DNA of 14,635 bases from positions 1 to 14,635 of the forward strand of contig NZ_CALCDX010000235.1 in assembly GCF_937900395.1 (NCBI RefSeq), given 5' to 3'. Every line of letters begins with the position of its first letter. Position 1 is the first letter of the stretch. A program made the position numbers and the translations under genes. The DNA comes from an uncultured Caulobacter sp. Lineage in GTDB: Bacteria > Pseudomonadota > Alphaproteobacteria > Caulobacterales > Caulobacteraceae. The notes below the pieces were generated by a model, which saw only the letters and a list, made by a program, of their open reading frames with translations, made no database searches and was not told where the DNA came from. This document shows, piece after piece, positions 1 to 8,630 of the stretch.

Positions 1-143
1 CCGTTCTTCACGCCGACGCGCAGGCCGACATAGGGCTTGTCGGCCTTGTCCATGATCTCCTTCACGCGCGCGGCCGCGGCGTCGGTCAGGGTGACGACCT
101 TGGGGCGCGGGCGGCGGGGACGGGTGGCGACTGTCGGTTCCAT
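1..143 (-). CDS. sufA: SufA/IscA-type (HesB family) Fe-S carrier, N-terminal part only
   Basis: Only the first 47 codons are present; the rest lies before base 1. A-type carriers receive Fe-S clusters from the SufBCD scaffold and hand them to apo-proteins in the cytoplasm. The ATG at 143 opens a basic, Pro/Arg-rich leader of about 15 residues. The typical HesB start follows: a VTLTDAAAARVKEIM-like helix and then the strand GLRVGVKNG, which in this family leads into the first conserved cysteine (outside the window). A GGGAG sequence lies 11 bases upstream of the ATG. The gene is last in the suf operon as seen here, but unlike the others it is set apart by a 118-bp gap carrying a large palindrome (162-253). 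The family call is secure. SufA rather than IscA or ErpA is chosen from operon context only. Confidence 0.85.
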   Translation of the reverse strand, partial: MEPTVATRPRRPRPKVVTLTDAAAARVKEIMDKADKPYVGLRVGVKN

Positions 144-161
144 GGGCTCGAACACTCCCTT

Positions 162-253
162 TTCCGACCTCCCCGGCGAATGCCGGGGTCCAGATCCATC
201 CGGAACGGCTTCGGGTTTCATCTGGGTCCCGGCATTCGCCGGGAAGATCGGAA
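162..253. repeat. Imperfect palindromic intergenic repeat, 34-nt arms
   Basis: Arms 162-195 and 220-253 are inverted copies pairing at 30 of 34 positions around a 24-nt loop. The core is CCCGGCGAATGCCGGG, itself near-palindromic, so each arm can also fold alone. Two mismatches become G-U pairs in RNA of one strand and two in RNA of the other. It fills most of the gap between the sufT-like gene (stop at 262) and sufA (start at 143). It looks like the short interspersed palindromes common between genes of Caulobacter and related genera. In suf mRNA it would form a long hairpin that could reduce read-through into sufA or protect the upstream mRNA. Confidence 0.8.
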
Positions 254-261
254 GAAAGATA

Positions 262-621
262 CTAGAACATATTCAATTGCAGCTTGGCCTCGTCGCTCAT
301 GCGCGAGGAATCCCACGGCGGATCAAAGACGAGGTCGACCGCGCAGGACTTCAGGCCCGGGATCTCCATGACCGCGTCCTTGACCCAGCCCGGCATCTCG
401 CCGGCCACCGGGCAGCCCGGGGCGGTCAGGGTCATCTCGATGGCCACGTCCTTGTCGTCCGAGACGTCGACCTTGTAGATCAGGCCCAGCTCATAGATGT
501 CGACCGGGATTTCCGGGTCGTAGACCGTCTTCAGCTTCTCGATCAGCTGGTCGGTCAACCGGTTCAGCTCGTCCTGCGAGAGGGCCGAAGCGGGTTCGGG
601 AACGGCGGCGGCGTCGGTCAT
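262..621 (-). CDS. sufT: SufT-like Fe-S assembly protein (DUF59/MIP18 family)
   Basis: This 119-residue cytoplasmic protein belongs to the MIP18/DUF59 family found as a SUF-associated maturation factor. It carries the family signature DPEIPVDIYELGLIY (about 35-49), then TLTAPGCPVAGEM with the conserved Cys70, and near the end FDPPWDSSRMSDEA. The first 20 residues are variable and acidic. The ATG at 621 lies 8 bases past the sufS stop and has no strong ribosome binding site. A TTG at 633 would add four residues and overlap the sufS stop as TTGA, exactly as at the sufC-sufD junction, so the start is uncertain. In other bacteria SufT homologues aid maturation of Fe-S proteins, especially when demand is high. 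The precise biochemical role of this protein is inferred from the family and the operon. Confidence 0.88.
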   Translation of the reverse strand: MTDAAAVPEPASALSQDELNRLTDQLIEKLKTVYDPEIPVDIYELGLIYKVDVSDDKDVAIEMTLTAPGCPVAGEMPGWVKDAVMEIPGLKSCAVDLVFDPPWDSSRMSDEAKLQLNMF

Positions 622-629
622 GAAGCGGC

Positions 630-1856
630 TCAACTGAAGAAACTGCGGGCCTTGGCCAGCGCGTCGACGAACGCGTCGGCTTCCGCCTCGGTATTATATA
701 GGGCGAAGGAGGCCCGGGCGCTCGACGTCACCCCGAAACGGCGCATCAAGGGCTCGGCGCAGTGGGTGCCGGCGCGAACGGCGACGCCGTAACGGTCCAG
801 CACCTGGGCGATGTCGTGGGCGTGGGCGCCCTCGACCGTGAACGACAGCACCGCGCCCTTGCCGGGCGCCTCGCCCAGGATCCGCACGCCGTTGACGCCG
901 CGCAGCCGCTCGGCGACCCGTTCGTAGAGGGCGTGCTCGTGGGCGAAGATCGCGTCGCGATCCAGGCCGTTCAGCCACTCGATCGCCGCGCCCAGCCCGA
1001 CAGCCTCCAGAATCGCCGGCGTGCCGGCCTCGAAGCGATGCGGCGGGTCGGCATAGGTGATCTTGTCGAGCGAAACCGCGCCGATCATCTCGCCGCCGCC
1101 CTGGTAAGGCGGCAGAGCCGCCAGGCGCTCGGCCTTGCCATAGAGGACGCCGATGCCGGTCGGGCCGTACAGCTTGTGGCCGGAGAAGACGTAGAAATCG
1201 ACGTCCAGGGCCTTCACATCGACCTTGGTGTGGACCACGCCCTGGCAGCCGTCCAGCAGCACCGGCGCGCCGGCCGCGTGGGCCAAGCGGACGATCTCGG
1301 CCACGTCGTTGACCGTGCCCAGCACGTTCGACATGTGGGTGACGGCGACCATCTTGGTCTTCTCGGACAGCAGGCCCTTGTAGGCCTCCAGGTCGAGGCG
1401 TCCGTCATCCAGCACCGGGATGAACTTCAGGACGACGCCCTTGCGCTCGCGCAGGAAGTGCCACGGCACGATGTTGGCGTGGTGCTCCATCTCGGAGAGC
1501 ACGATCTCGTCGTCCGCGTTCAGCGACAGGCCGAACGAGCTGGCGACCAGGTTCACCGCCTCGGTCGCGCTCTTGGTCCAGACGACCTCGTCGCGCTCGG
1601 CGTTGATAAAGCGCGCGACGGTTTCCCGCGCCTTTTCATAGGCTTCGGTCGTTTCGTTCGCCAGCGTGTGCAGGCCGCGATGGACGTTGGCGTACGATGT
1701 GCGAGCCAGGCTCATCATCGCGTCCAGCACCGCATCCGGCTTCTGGGCGCTGGCGGCGCTGTCGAGATAAATCAACGGCTTGCCGTGAACTTCTCGCGCC
1801 AGGATCGGGAACTGGGCGCGGATCGCGGCGACGTCGTAGGGGGCGTCGAAAGCCAT
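630..1856 (-). CDS. sufS: Class II cysteine desulfurase SufS
   Basis: This 408-residue PLP enzyme removes sulfur from cysteine as a protein-bound persulfide, giving alanine, and feeds SufB. The PLP lysine is Lys228 in SGHKLYGPTG. The catalytic cysteine is Cys366 in RAGTHCAEP, the RxGHHCA-like signature of the SufS/CsdA group. EMEHHANIVPW (about 123-133) holds the PLP-stacking histidine. The length fits the family (about 405-415). The ATG at 1856 overlaps the sufD stop (TGATG) and follows GGGGAG by 9 bases; an in-frame GTG at 1859 is an alternative. SufS normally needs SufE or SufU as partner, and neither is in this window. It is the second desulfurase of the operon, the other being the class I enzyme at 5419-6558. 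Confidence 0.96.
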   Translation of the reverse strand: MAFDAPYDVAAIRAQFPILAREVHGKPLIYLDSAASAQKPDAVLDAMMSLARTSYANVHRGLHTLANETTEAYEKARETVARFINAERDEVVWTKSATEAVNLVASSFGLSLNADDEIVLSEMEHHANIVPWHFLRERKGVVLKFIPVLDDGRLDLEAYKGLLSEKTKMVAVTHMSNVLGTVNDVAEIVRLAHAAGAPVLLDGCQGVVHTKVDVKALDVDFYVFSGHKLYGPTGIGVLYGKAERLAALPPYQGGGEMIGAVSLDKITYADPPHRFEAGTPAILEAVGLGAAIEWLNGLDRDAIFAHEHALYERVAERLRGVNGVRILGEAPGKGAVLSFTVEGAHAHDIAQVLDRYGVAVRAGTHCAEPLMRRFGVTSSARASFALYNTEAEADAFVDALAKARSFFS

Positions 1857-3010
1857 CACGCGTCGCTCCCCAGCTTGCGGGCGACCCAGGCCTCGGCGAC
1901 CGCGCGCGCGCCCTCGTGTTCGATCCGCTCGATCACCTCGCCGACAAAGGCCACGGTCAGCATGGCCTTGGCATCGGCCTCGGGAATGCCGCGCTGCTCG
2001 GCGTAGAACAGCACCTCGTCGTCCAGGGCGCCGATCGTGTTGCCGTGGGCGCAGGAGACGTCGTCGGCGAAGATCAGCAGCTCGGGCTTGGCGTCGATCT
2101 CGGCCTTGTCGGACAGGATCAGGGCGTGGTGGCCCATCCGCGCGTCGGTCTGGTCGGCGCCCTTCTCGACGACGATCCGGCCCTGGAAGACGCCGCGCGC
2201 CTGGTCGGTCACCATGCCCTTGGTTAGCTGACCGGTGACGCCGTCGAGCCCGCCGTGGGTGACAACGCTGGTCAGGTCGGCGTGGCGCTGGGCGTCCAGC
2301 AGATAGGCGCCGTCGAGGCGGACCTCGGCGTGGGCGCCGGGGTGGCGGACGCGGGTCTCGATCCGCTGGCGACGCGCGCCGGAGGTCAGGACGGTCTGGG
2401 CGAACTTGGCGCCAGGGGCGACCTTGACGATTGCAGTGCTGACTCCGACGCCGTCTTCAGCGTCCTCCGCGATAACAATGCGCTCCAACGAAGCGCCGTC
2501 TTCGACGAAGATTTCGAGCAGGGTATTGGACAGATAGCGGCAGCCCTTCCCCTCATAGCTCTCAAGCAGAGTGGCCGAGACGCCAGCCTTCACCACGACG
2601 CCCACCCGGGCGTGGTGAGAGGTCTCCGTGGCGTCGGTGACTAGGCGCAGCAGCGCTGCGTCGTCGTTGTTGAACTGGATGATCGAGACCGGCGGCTCCA
2701 GAGCCAATTCTGCGGCCATGGCCGCCATAGGCAGGTCGTCAGAAACGTAGGGGTTGTCTGGCGACTGATGCTCGAAGAACTCAACTGTCTTGCTGTCTTC
2801 GCCCGGCCACCAGTTGTGACGACCGTTGGCGATGACCAACTCGGCCTTCGCCAGACCCGCAAACGGGCCGCCGGACCGCGCGGGCGCCGCGACGCGCGGA
2901 GACGGAGCCGGCAGCGTCCGCAACAAGCCGCGCAGATCCGTCCACCGCCAGTCCTCGTCTCGCCGAGATGGCAGTGTGGTTGAAACGCTGGTCTTGAGGG
3001 CGAGGGTCAA
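1856..3010 (-). CDS. sufD: Fe-S assembly scaffold subunit SufD
   Basis: SufD pairs with SufB on a SufC ATPase dimer to form the SufBC2D scaffold, and is needed for iron entry. The 384-residue protein has the N-terminal signature SRRDEDWRWTDL (residues 15-26) and the C-terminal beta-helix segment ending CAHGNTIGALDDEVLFY, where Cys320 and His322 match the conserved residues at the SufB-SufD interface. The start has to lie upstream of SRRDEDW. The only reasonable codon is TTG at 3010, which overlaps the sufC stop as TTGA and is preceded by a GGGGGCGG stretch. The TTG start suggests translation coupled to sufC. The middle of the gene (about 2450-2850) looks less GC-rich than its neighbours. At the other end its stop overlaps the sufS ATG by one base. 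Confidence 0.94.
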   Translation of the reverse strand: MTLALKTSVSTTLPSRRDEDWRWTDLRGLLRTLPAPSPRVAAPARSGGPFAGLAKAELVIANGRHNWWPGEDSKTVEFFEHQSPDNPYVSDDLPMAAMAAELALEPPVSIIQFNNDDAALLRLVTDATETSHHARVGVVVKAGVSATLLESYEGKGCRYLSNTLLEIFVEDGASLERIVIAEDAEDGVGVSTAIVKVAPGAKFAQTVLTSGARRQRIETRVRHPGAHAEVRLDGAYLLDAQRHADLTSVVTHGGLDGVTGQLTKGMVTDQARGVFQGRIVVEKGADQTDARMGHHALILSDKAEIDAKPELLIFADDVSCAHGNTIGALDDEVLFYAEQRGIPEADAKAMLTVAFVGEVIERIEHEGARAVAEAWVARKLGSDA

Positions 3011-3756
3011 GCCGCCGCCCCCACGATGCGGTCGTAGCCCTCGGCTTCCAGTTGCAGGGCCAGTTCCGGACCGCCCGAGGCGACGATGCGGCCGGCGGCC
3101 AGCACGTGGACCTTGTCGGGTTTGATGTGATCCAGCAGGCGCTGATAGTGGGTGATGACAAGCATGCCGCGCTCGGGCGAGCGCAGGGCGTTGACGCCTT
3201 CCGAGACGATCTTCAGGGCGTCGATATCCAGGCCGCTGTCGGTCTCGTCGAGGATGAGGAACTTCGGCGAAAGCATGGACATCTGGAAGATTTCCATCCG
3301 CTTCTTCTCGCCGCCCGAGAAGCCGACGTTCAGGCCGCGCTTGAGCATCTCGAAGTCGATCTTCAGCGCCGCCGCCTTCTCCTTGGCCAGCTTCAGGAAG
3401 GCCGGCGCGGCGATCTCGTCCTCGCCCCGCGCGCGGCGCTGGGCGTTGAGCGCGGTGCGGATGAAGGTCAGGGCCGGAACGCCCGGAATTTCCAAAGGAT
3501 ATTGGAACGACAGGAACAGACCCTTGGCCGCCCGCTCGTTCGGCTCCAGGGCCAGCACGTCCTCGCCATTGAGCATCGCCGCCCCTTCCGTGACCTCATA
3601 GCCGTCGCGGCCGGTCAGCACGTAGGACAGCGTCGACTTGCCAGCGCCGTTCGGCCCCATGATCGCGTGGACCTCGCCGGCCGGCACGTCCAGCGTGACG
3701 CCCTTCAGGATCGGCTTATCCTCGACGCGGGCGTGAAGGTTCTTGATGGAGAGCAT
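3007..3756 (-). CDS. sufC: Fe-S assembly ATPase SufC
   Basis: This 249-residue ABC-type ATPase is cytoplasmic, not a transporter. It drives shape changes of the SufBC2D scaffold during cluster assembly. It shows Walker A GPNGAGKST (34-42), Q-loop Gln85, signature FSGGEKKR (146-153), Walker B FLILDET with Asp170 and Glu171, and H-loop His203. The ATG at 3756 shares one base with the TAA stop of the small upstream gene (TAATG). I see no good ribosome binding site before it, so expression probably depends on ribosomes finishing that small gene. The 3' end overlaps sufD by four bases. The family call is certain from motifs and context. Confidence 0.97.
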   Translation of the reverse strand: MLSIKNLHARVEDKPILKGVTLDVPAGEVHAIMGPNGAGKSTLSYVLTGRDGYEVTEGAAMLNGEDVLALEPNERAAKGLFLSFQYPLEIPGVPALTFIRTALNAQRRARGEDEIAAPAFLKLAKEKAAALKIDFEMLKRGLNVGFSGGEKKRMEIFQMSMLSPKFLILDETDSGLDIDALKIVSEGVNALRSPERGMLVITHYQRLLDHIKPDKVHVLAAGRIVASGGPELALQLEAEGYDRIVGAAA

Positions 3757-3949
3757 TAGCTTCGCCCGTACTTTCTCAGAGCTTCGTCTTCAGCGATCTG
3801 TTCAAACTCGGCGGGGCCGCCGCCGTGCATCTCACTTTGAGGGTGGGTCCGTTCCCAAAGCTTCCCATCCCGAGGGTCTCTGTAGAGCACCGACCAGCCA
3901 CCTTCAGCCGTCGCCACCTGCTGAAACCCATCCCAAGGCGCGTCGGATA

Positions 3950-3953
<4 letters not shown>
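3756..3953 (-). CDS. Imm27-like small protein between sufB and sufC
   Basis: This 65-residue acidic protein has no signal peptide or membrane segment. It contains GWSVLYRDPRDGKLWERTHPQS followed directly by EMHGGGP and a C-terminal helix ending ALRKYG. The W..LYRD..DG..WE pattern with HGGGP recalls Imm27-type immunity proteins (from memory, not searched). No partner toxin is present, so an immunity role is doubtful; a housekeeping role in the suf complex or a captured gene are both possible. The GTG at 3953 overlaps the sufB stop (GTGA), with GGAAGGGAG 6 bases upstream, a very good ribosome binding site. The TAA overlaps the sufC ATG. By hand count GC is about 60%, lower than the flanking suf genes appear. 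The frame also stays open upstream across sufB, but that part is sufB read in another frame. Confidence 0.8.
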
Positions 3954-5418
<1,465 letters not shown>

Positions 5419-5419
<1 letters not shown>

Positions 5420-6558
5420 TAAGCCACCTCCCGGCGCCGGGCGCCGATACGCTTCCAGGCGGCGAGCCAGGCGTCGCCGCACTTGATCCAATCGTCTTCC
5501 GTGCTCGCCCAGCCGCCGCTGATACGCAGGGCGAACGGGGCGAGATCGGCGCGGCCCATGGCTTCCACCACGCGGCTGGCCTTGACCTTGCCCGACGAGC
5601 AGGCGCTGCCAGCGCTGACCATCACCCCGGCCAGATCCATGTTCATGACCTGGACCTCGGAGCCAAAGCCCTCGCCCGCCAAACACAACGTCTGGGGAAG
5701 GCGATCAGCGCCCTCGCCCAGCACGACCGCGCCTTGCGCCTTGACCCGTTCGGCCAAGGCGTCGCGCCATTGGGCCTGTTCGGCCATCGAGGCAAGGCCT
5801 TCCTGGGCCGCCTTGGCCGCCGCGCCGAAGGCGGCGATGCCGGCGACGTTTTCGGTCCCGGCCCGACGGCCGCGCTCCTGACCGCCGCCGTGCAGGCGGC
5901 GGGTGACGGTCGCGCGGGTCCCGGCCACGAGCGCGCCGACGCCTTGCGGCCCGCCCAGCTTGTGGGCGGACAGCGCCATGGTGTCTGCGCCGAGAGCGGA
6001 GAAGTCGATCGCGATCTTGCCGGCGGCCTGGACAGCGTCGACATGCAGCCAACCGTCAGCGGCGCGAACCAGGGCCGAAGCCTTATCTACAGGCTGGATG
6101 ACGCCCGTCTCGTTGTTGGCCAGCATCAGGCAGACCAGGGTCTTGCCCGGCTTTTCAAGCGCTTGCGCCAACCAATCGAGATCGGCGACGCCGCGGTTGT
6201 CCACAGGCAGGACCTCAACTGGCAGGCCGGAGGCCTTGGCGGTCTCGGCGACGGCGTCATGCTCGATCGCGGAGATGATGATGCGCTCGACGCCGGCGGC
6301 CTTGGCGCTCTCGATGGCCAGGGCGTTGGCCTCGGTGCCGCCGCTGACGAAGGTGACGGAGCCGGCCGGCACACCGACGAGGGCCCCGACCTCGGCGCGG
6401 GCGCGCTCGACGACGTCGCGGGCGGCGCGGCCGGCGGCGTGCACCGACGAGGGATTGGCGGGGCTCTCCAGGGCGCGCAGCAGCGCGTCCCGCGCCTCCG
6501 GCCTCAGGGGCGCCGTGGCATTGTAGTCCAGATAGACCGATGTGCGGGAAATGCTCAC
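5419..6558 (-). CDS. Class I (NifS/IscS-like) cysteine desulfurase
   Basis: This 379-residue PLP enzyme converts cysteine to alanine and protein persulfide. Its N-terminus VYLDYNATAPLRPEA is typical of the NifS/IscS group, with PLP-contacting His100 in SAIEHDAV, Schiff-base Lys200 in SAHKLGGPQG, and catalytic Cys320 in SAGSACSSGK. It therefore differs in class from SufS at the other end of the operon. The GTG at 6558 overlaps the iscR stop as GTGA, with GGAG 11 bases upstream. Placed directly between iscR and sufB, it is probably a sulfur donor for the SUF scaffold, perhaps also for tRNA thiolation. It is shorter than E. coli IscS (404) and lacks its longer C-terminal tail, so I give no gene symbol. 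Confidence 0.92.
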
Positions 6559-7016
6559 TCGGCCGCGATCTCCAGCGGACGGGCCGGGCGAAGCTCGCCC
6601 TTCAGCACGTCGGCGACCGACACGCTGGCCAGATAGCCGTGAATCTGCCGGCCCATCTCTTCCCAGAGATCATGCGTCATGCACCGCTCACCGCCGGCCA
6701 TGCAGCCCTTGGCCTGGCCCTTGGTGAAGTTGCAGCGGGTGGCGCGCAGCGGCTCGTCGACCGCCAGCACGATGTCGGCGATGAAAGTCTCGGCCGAGGC
6801 CTTGGCCAGGCGATAGCCGCCGCCGGGGCCCCGAGCGCTGATCACCAGGCCCTTGCGGCGCAGGCGCGCGAAGAGCTGCTCGAGATAGGAAAGCGAGATC
6901 TGTTGGCGCGCAGCGATCTCGGCCAGGGCCACCGCGCGGCCCTCGCCTTCGTCCTGGCGCTTGGCCAGGTCGGTCATCGCCATGACCGCGTATCGCCCTT
7001 TGGTGCTCAGGCGCAT
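6555..7016 (-). CDS. iscR: Rrf2-family Fe-S regulator IscR
   Basis: This 153-residue transcription factor has an N-terminal winged helix (MRLSTKGRYAVMAM..., recognition region about 29-60) and a cysteine cluster with Cys95, Cys105 and Cys112 followed by His115. IscR homologues bind a [2Fe-2S] cluster there and repress Fe-S assembly genes when clusters are plentiful. The spacing C-x9-C-x6-C is longer than C-x5-C-x5-C of E. coli IscR, though RATRC, GCMAGGE and RCMTHDLW align well around it. The ATG at 7016 is chosen because the family starts at MRLSTKGRYA; an in-frame TTG at 7127 would add 37 unrelated residues and lie inside the likely promoter. The gene leads the suf operon, so it most likely controls itself and everything downstream. 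Confidence 0.94.
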   Translation of the reverse strand: MRLSTKGRYAVMAMTDLAKRQDEGEGRAVALAEIAARQQISLSYLEQLFARLRRKGLVISARGPGGGYRLAKASAETFIADIVLAVDEPLRATRCNFTKGQAKGCMAGGERCMTHDLWEEMGRQIHGYLASVSVADVLKGELRPARPLEIAAE

Positions 7017-7111
7017 CAGCCTTACCCCTTGCAGATTCCGCGCGCATCGGCTTTTGCGTGTGCTACAAGCCGCGACTTCGCGCGCGGGCCGTCGGTCCGC
7101 TCGATGGCTGC

Positions 7112-7140
7112 GATTTAGGAAGACCAAGCGCGGCGGTCAA
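7112..7140 (-). promoter_or_regulatory. Possible sigma70-type promoter of the iscR-suf operon
   Basis: On the minus strand TTGACC (7140-7135) and TAAATC (7117-7112) are 17 bases apart and would give a 5' leader of about 90 nt before iscR. The -35 sits in ATACTTGACC, which resembles the ATA-S-TTGAC half of a type 1 IscR site. GACC and GGTC, 9 bases apart (7138-7135, 7125-7122), form a weak dyad. The -10 matches the consensus at three positions only, so this is a proposal. Confidence 0.4.
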
Positions 7141-7197
7141 GTATTCTGGCGACCCAATCGTCGGATATCGGATCGCTGTCGAGCTGAAGGGGATGAC

Positions 7198-7848
7198 ATG
7201 CCTGATGTGATTTTGACCGGCGCGTCTGGACGGATCGAGGGTCGATATTCTCCCGGCAAGACCGAGACGGCGCCAATCGCCCTGATCCTGCACCCGCACC
7301 CCAAGGCCGGCGGTCACATGAACCATCCGGTCTCGGTGCAGCTGTATCACCTGTTCATGAAGCGCGGTTTCGCGACCCTGCGCTTCAACTTCCGCGGCGT
7401 GGGCCGCAGCCAGGGCGAGTTCGACAGCGGCATCGGCGAGCTGGCCGACGCGGCGACGGCGCTGGACTGGCTGCAGACCAGCAACCCCGCCGCCAGCCAG
7501 ACCTGGGTCGCCGGCTTCGACTTTGGCGCCTATATCGGCATGCAGCTTCTGATGCGCCGCCCCGAGACGGACGGCTTCATCTCGGTCTCGCCGCCGACCA
7601 ACATGTACGATTTCAGCTTCCTGGCCCCCTGCCCGGCCTCGGGCCTGTTCCTGACCGGCTCGGCCGACACCATCACCCCGCCGGTCGAGGTGGAGCGCGT
7701 GGTCACCAAGCTGCGCACCCAGAAGGGCATCACGATCGACTACGAGGTCATCGACAAAGCCAGCCACTTCTGGACCGAGCACCTGCCCAGCGTCGAGAAG
7801 AGCGTCAGCGACTATCTCGACAAGCGCCTGGCGGAAAATCCGATCTAG
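7198..7848 (+). CDS. Alpha/beta hydrolase (COG2945-like), atypical nucleophile
   Basis: This 216-residue cytoplasmic protein has the layout of the small alpha/beta hydrolases related to dienelactone hydrolase: HPHPKAGGHMNHPV (32-45, oxyanion-loop region), RFNFRGVGRSQGEFDSG (62-78), nucleophile elbow VAGFDFGAY (104-112), acid Asp157 in GSADTITPP and His190 in KASHFW. At the elbow, GFSFG is expected but Asp108 replaces the Ser. Asp nucleophiles occur in haloalkane dehalogenases and epoxide hydrolases, so the protein may be altered in chemistry or inactive. The ATG at 7198 follows AAGGGG by 7 bases. It is divergent from iscR over a 181-bp gap and ends at a strong terminator, so it is a single-gene unit. 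The substrate is unknown. Confidence 0.88.
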   Translation: MPDVILTGASGRIEGRYSPGKTETAPIALILHPHPKAGGHMNHPVSVQLYHLFMKRGFATLRFNFRGVGRSQGEFDSGIGELADAATALDWLQTSNPAASQTWVAGFDFGAYIGMQLLMRRPETDGFISVSPPTNMYDFSFLAPCPASGLFLTGSADTITPPVEVERVVTKLRTQKGITIDYEVIDKASHFWTEHLPSVEKSVSDYLDKRLAENPI

Positions 7849-7856
7849 GGCGTCAG

Positions 7857-7884
7857 AAAGGCCTCCCTCCCGGGAGGCCTTTTT
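7857..7884 (+). terminator. Rho-independent terminator after the hydrolase gene
   Basis: An 11-bp perfect stem, AAAGGCCTCCC (7857-7867) with GGGAGGCCTTT (7872-7882), closes a TCCC loop and runs into five Ts (7880-7884). It begins 8 bases past the hydrolase stop. The A-run on the left arm may also let it work for the converging gene at 7891-8565. Confidence 0.92.
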
Positions 7885-7890
7885 CGTTGC

Positions 7891-8565
7891 TCAGTTGCAC
7901 GGCGGGTATTGCGCGAACACGGCCTCGTATTCCGCCAGCGTCTGGGTGAAGCCCATGGCCTTGCGTCGCTCGTCGACGGTTTCAGGGGCCTCCAGCCGAT
8001 CGACGACATACTTGTCGCCCCTGCAGGTCATCTGGCTGCCGTAACGCTGGGGCCGCCCCTCATTGAGCGCGAGGCGGTCGTACATCAGGGCATAGTTCGG
8101 CCCAGAGACTTCGCCCCTGGCCACCAGCGGCTCGAGCACCGGCACGAACCGGCGCCATAGCGCCAGGTCCGCGTGCTGGACGATCGTGAACGCTGCCTGG
8201 GCGGCCCTGTCCCCATAGCGGCTCTTCAGGAACCAGCCCTCGGGCGGAACCATGGCCAGCAAGGCCTTCTCGTTCTCCGCGTCGGCCTCTTCGATCGGCG
8301 CCCACATCGCCTTTCGCGCGACCTTGAGCTCTTCAGGCGGCAGCACCGAAAGGTCGATCTGGACCAGGACCCGTCGCCCGACCTGATCAAGCCTTCCCAT
8401 CCGCTCCAGCCTTTCCGAGTCACTGGCTGGCGGCGGCAAGGCGGCTTGCGCCCTACGCTCGGCCTCGATGGCCTGCCGGACGGGCGCGATCAGCGCCGCG
8501 GCCCGCGGGCTCAAAGGCGGCGCGTCGCTCGCGCCCAGCAGAGCGGCCACCAGAATTCCGATCAT
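7891..8565 (-). CDS. Exported protein of unknown function, DUF6624-like
   Basis: This 224-residue protein starts with a short hydrophobic stretch (MIGILVAALLGASDA) that looks like a signal peptide, so it is probably periplasmic. The body is mostly helical and charged. The C-terminal half has the pattern PPEGWFLKSRYGDRAA, then FTIVQHADLALW (127-138), GPNYALMYDRLALNEGRPQRYGSQ (155-178) and a final DERRKAMGF, which recalls DUF6624 proteins (from memory, not searched). Two cysteines, Cys181 and Cys223, could form a disulfide if it is exported. The ATG at 8565 has GGGAG 6 bases upstream. It is a single gene, converging on the hydrolase terminator. No enzymatic motif is recognised and the function is unknown. 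Confidence 0.78.
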   Translation of the reverse strand: MIGILVAALLGASDAPPLSPRAAALIAPVRQAIEAERRAQAALPPPASDSERLERMGRLDQVGRRVLVQIDLSVLPPEELKVARKAMWAPIEEADAENEKALLAMVPPEGWFLKSRYGDRAAQAAFTIVQHADLALWRRFVPVLEPLVARGEVSGPNYALMYDRLALNEGRPQRYGSQMTCRGDKYVVDRLEAPETVDERRKAMGFTQTLAEYEAVFAQYPPCN

Positions 8566-8579
8566 GCTCGCTCCCTGGC

Positions 8580-8600
8580 TTCAGTTCAGGGCGAACTCAA
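8580..8600. promoter_or_regulatory. Inverted repeat upstream of the DUF6624-like gene
   Basis: AGTTC (8583-8587) and GAACT (8593-8597) are inverted around AGGGC, and the symmetry extends to TT and AA outside one mismatch. The centre is about 25 bases upstream of the ATG at 8565, a sensible operator position. It lies just past the anmK stop. It is not a LexA box, which in this group is a direct repeat of GTTC. The regulator is unknown and chance cannot be excluded. Confidence 0.35.
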
Positions 8601-8630
8601 TTCAAAATCGTGGCGATGTCTAGGCGACCG

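Noticed and set aside
762..2006. 414-codon plus-strand frame opposite sufS
   Set aside because: It is a codon-bias shadow of sufS, with no ribosome binding site and no recognisable domain.
5420..5686. Upstream extension of sufB by up to 89 codons
   Set aside because: The extension is the desulfurase gene read in another frame. The GTG at 5419 has an excellent ribosome binding site and gives the normal SufB length.
7017..7127. 37-residue N-terminal extension of IscR from TTG 7127
   Set aside because: Rrf2 proteins start at MRLSTKGRYA. The extension would cover the promoter region and has no family similarity.
8583..8597. LexA box
   Set aside because: The alphaproteobacterial LexA site is a direct repeat GTTC-N7-GTTC. 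Here it is GTTC-N5-GAAC, an inverted repeat.
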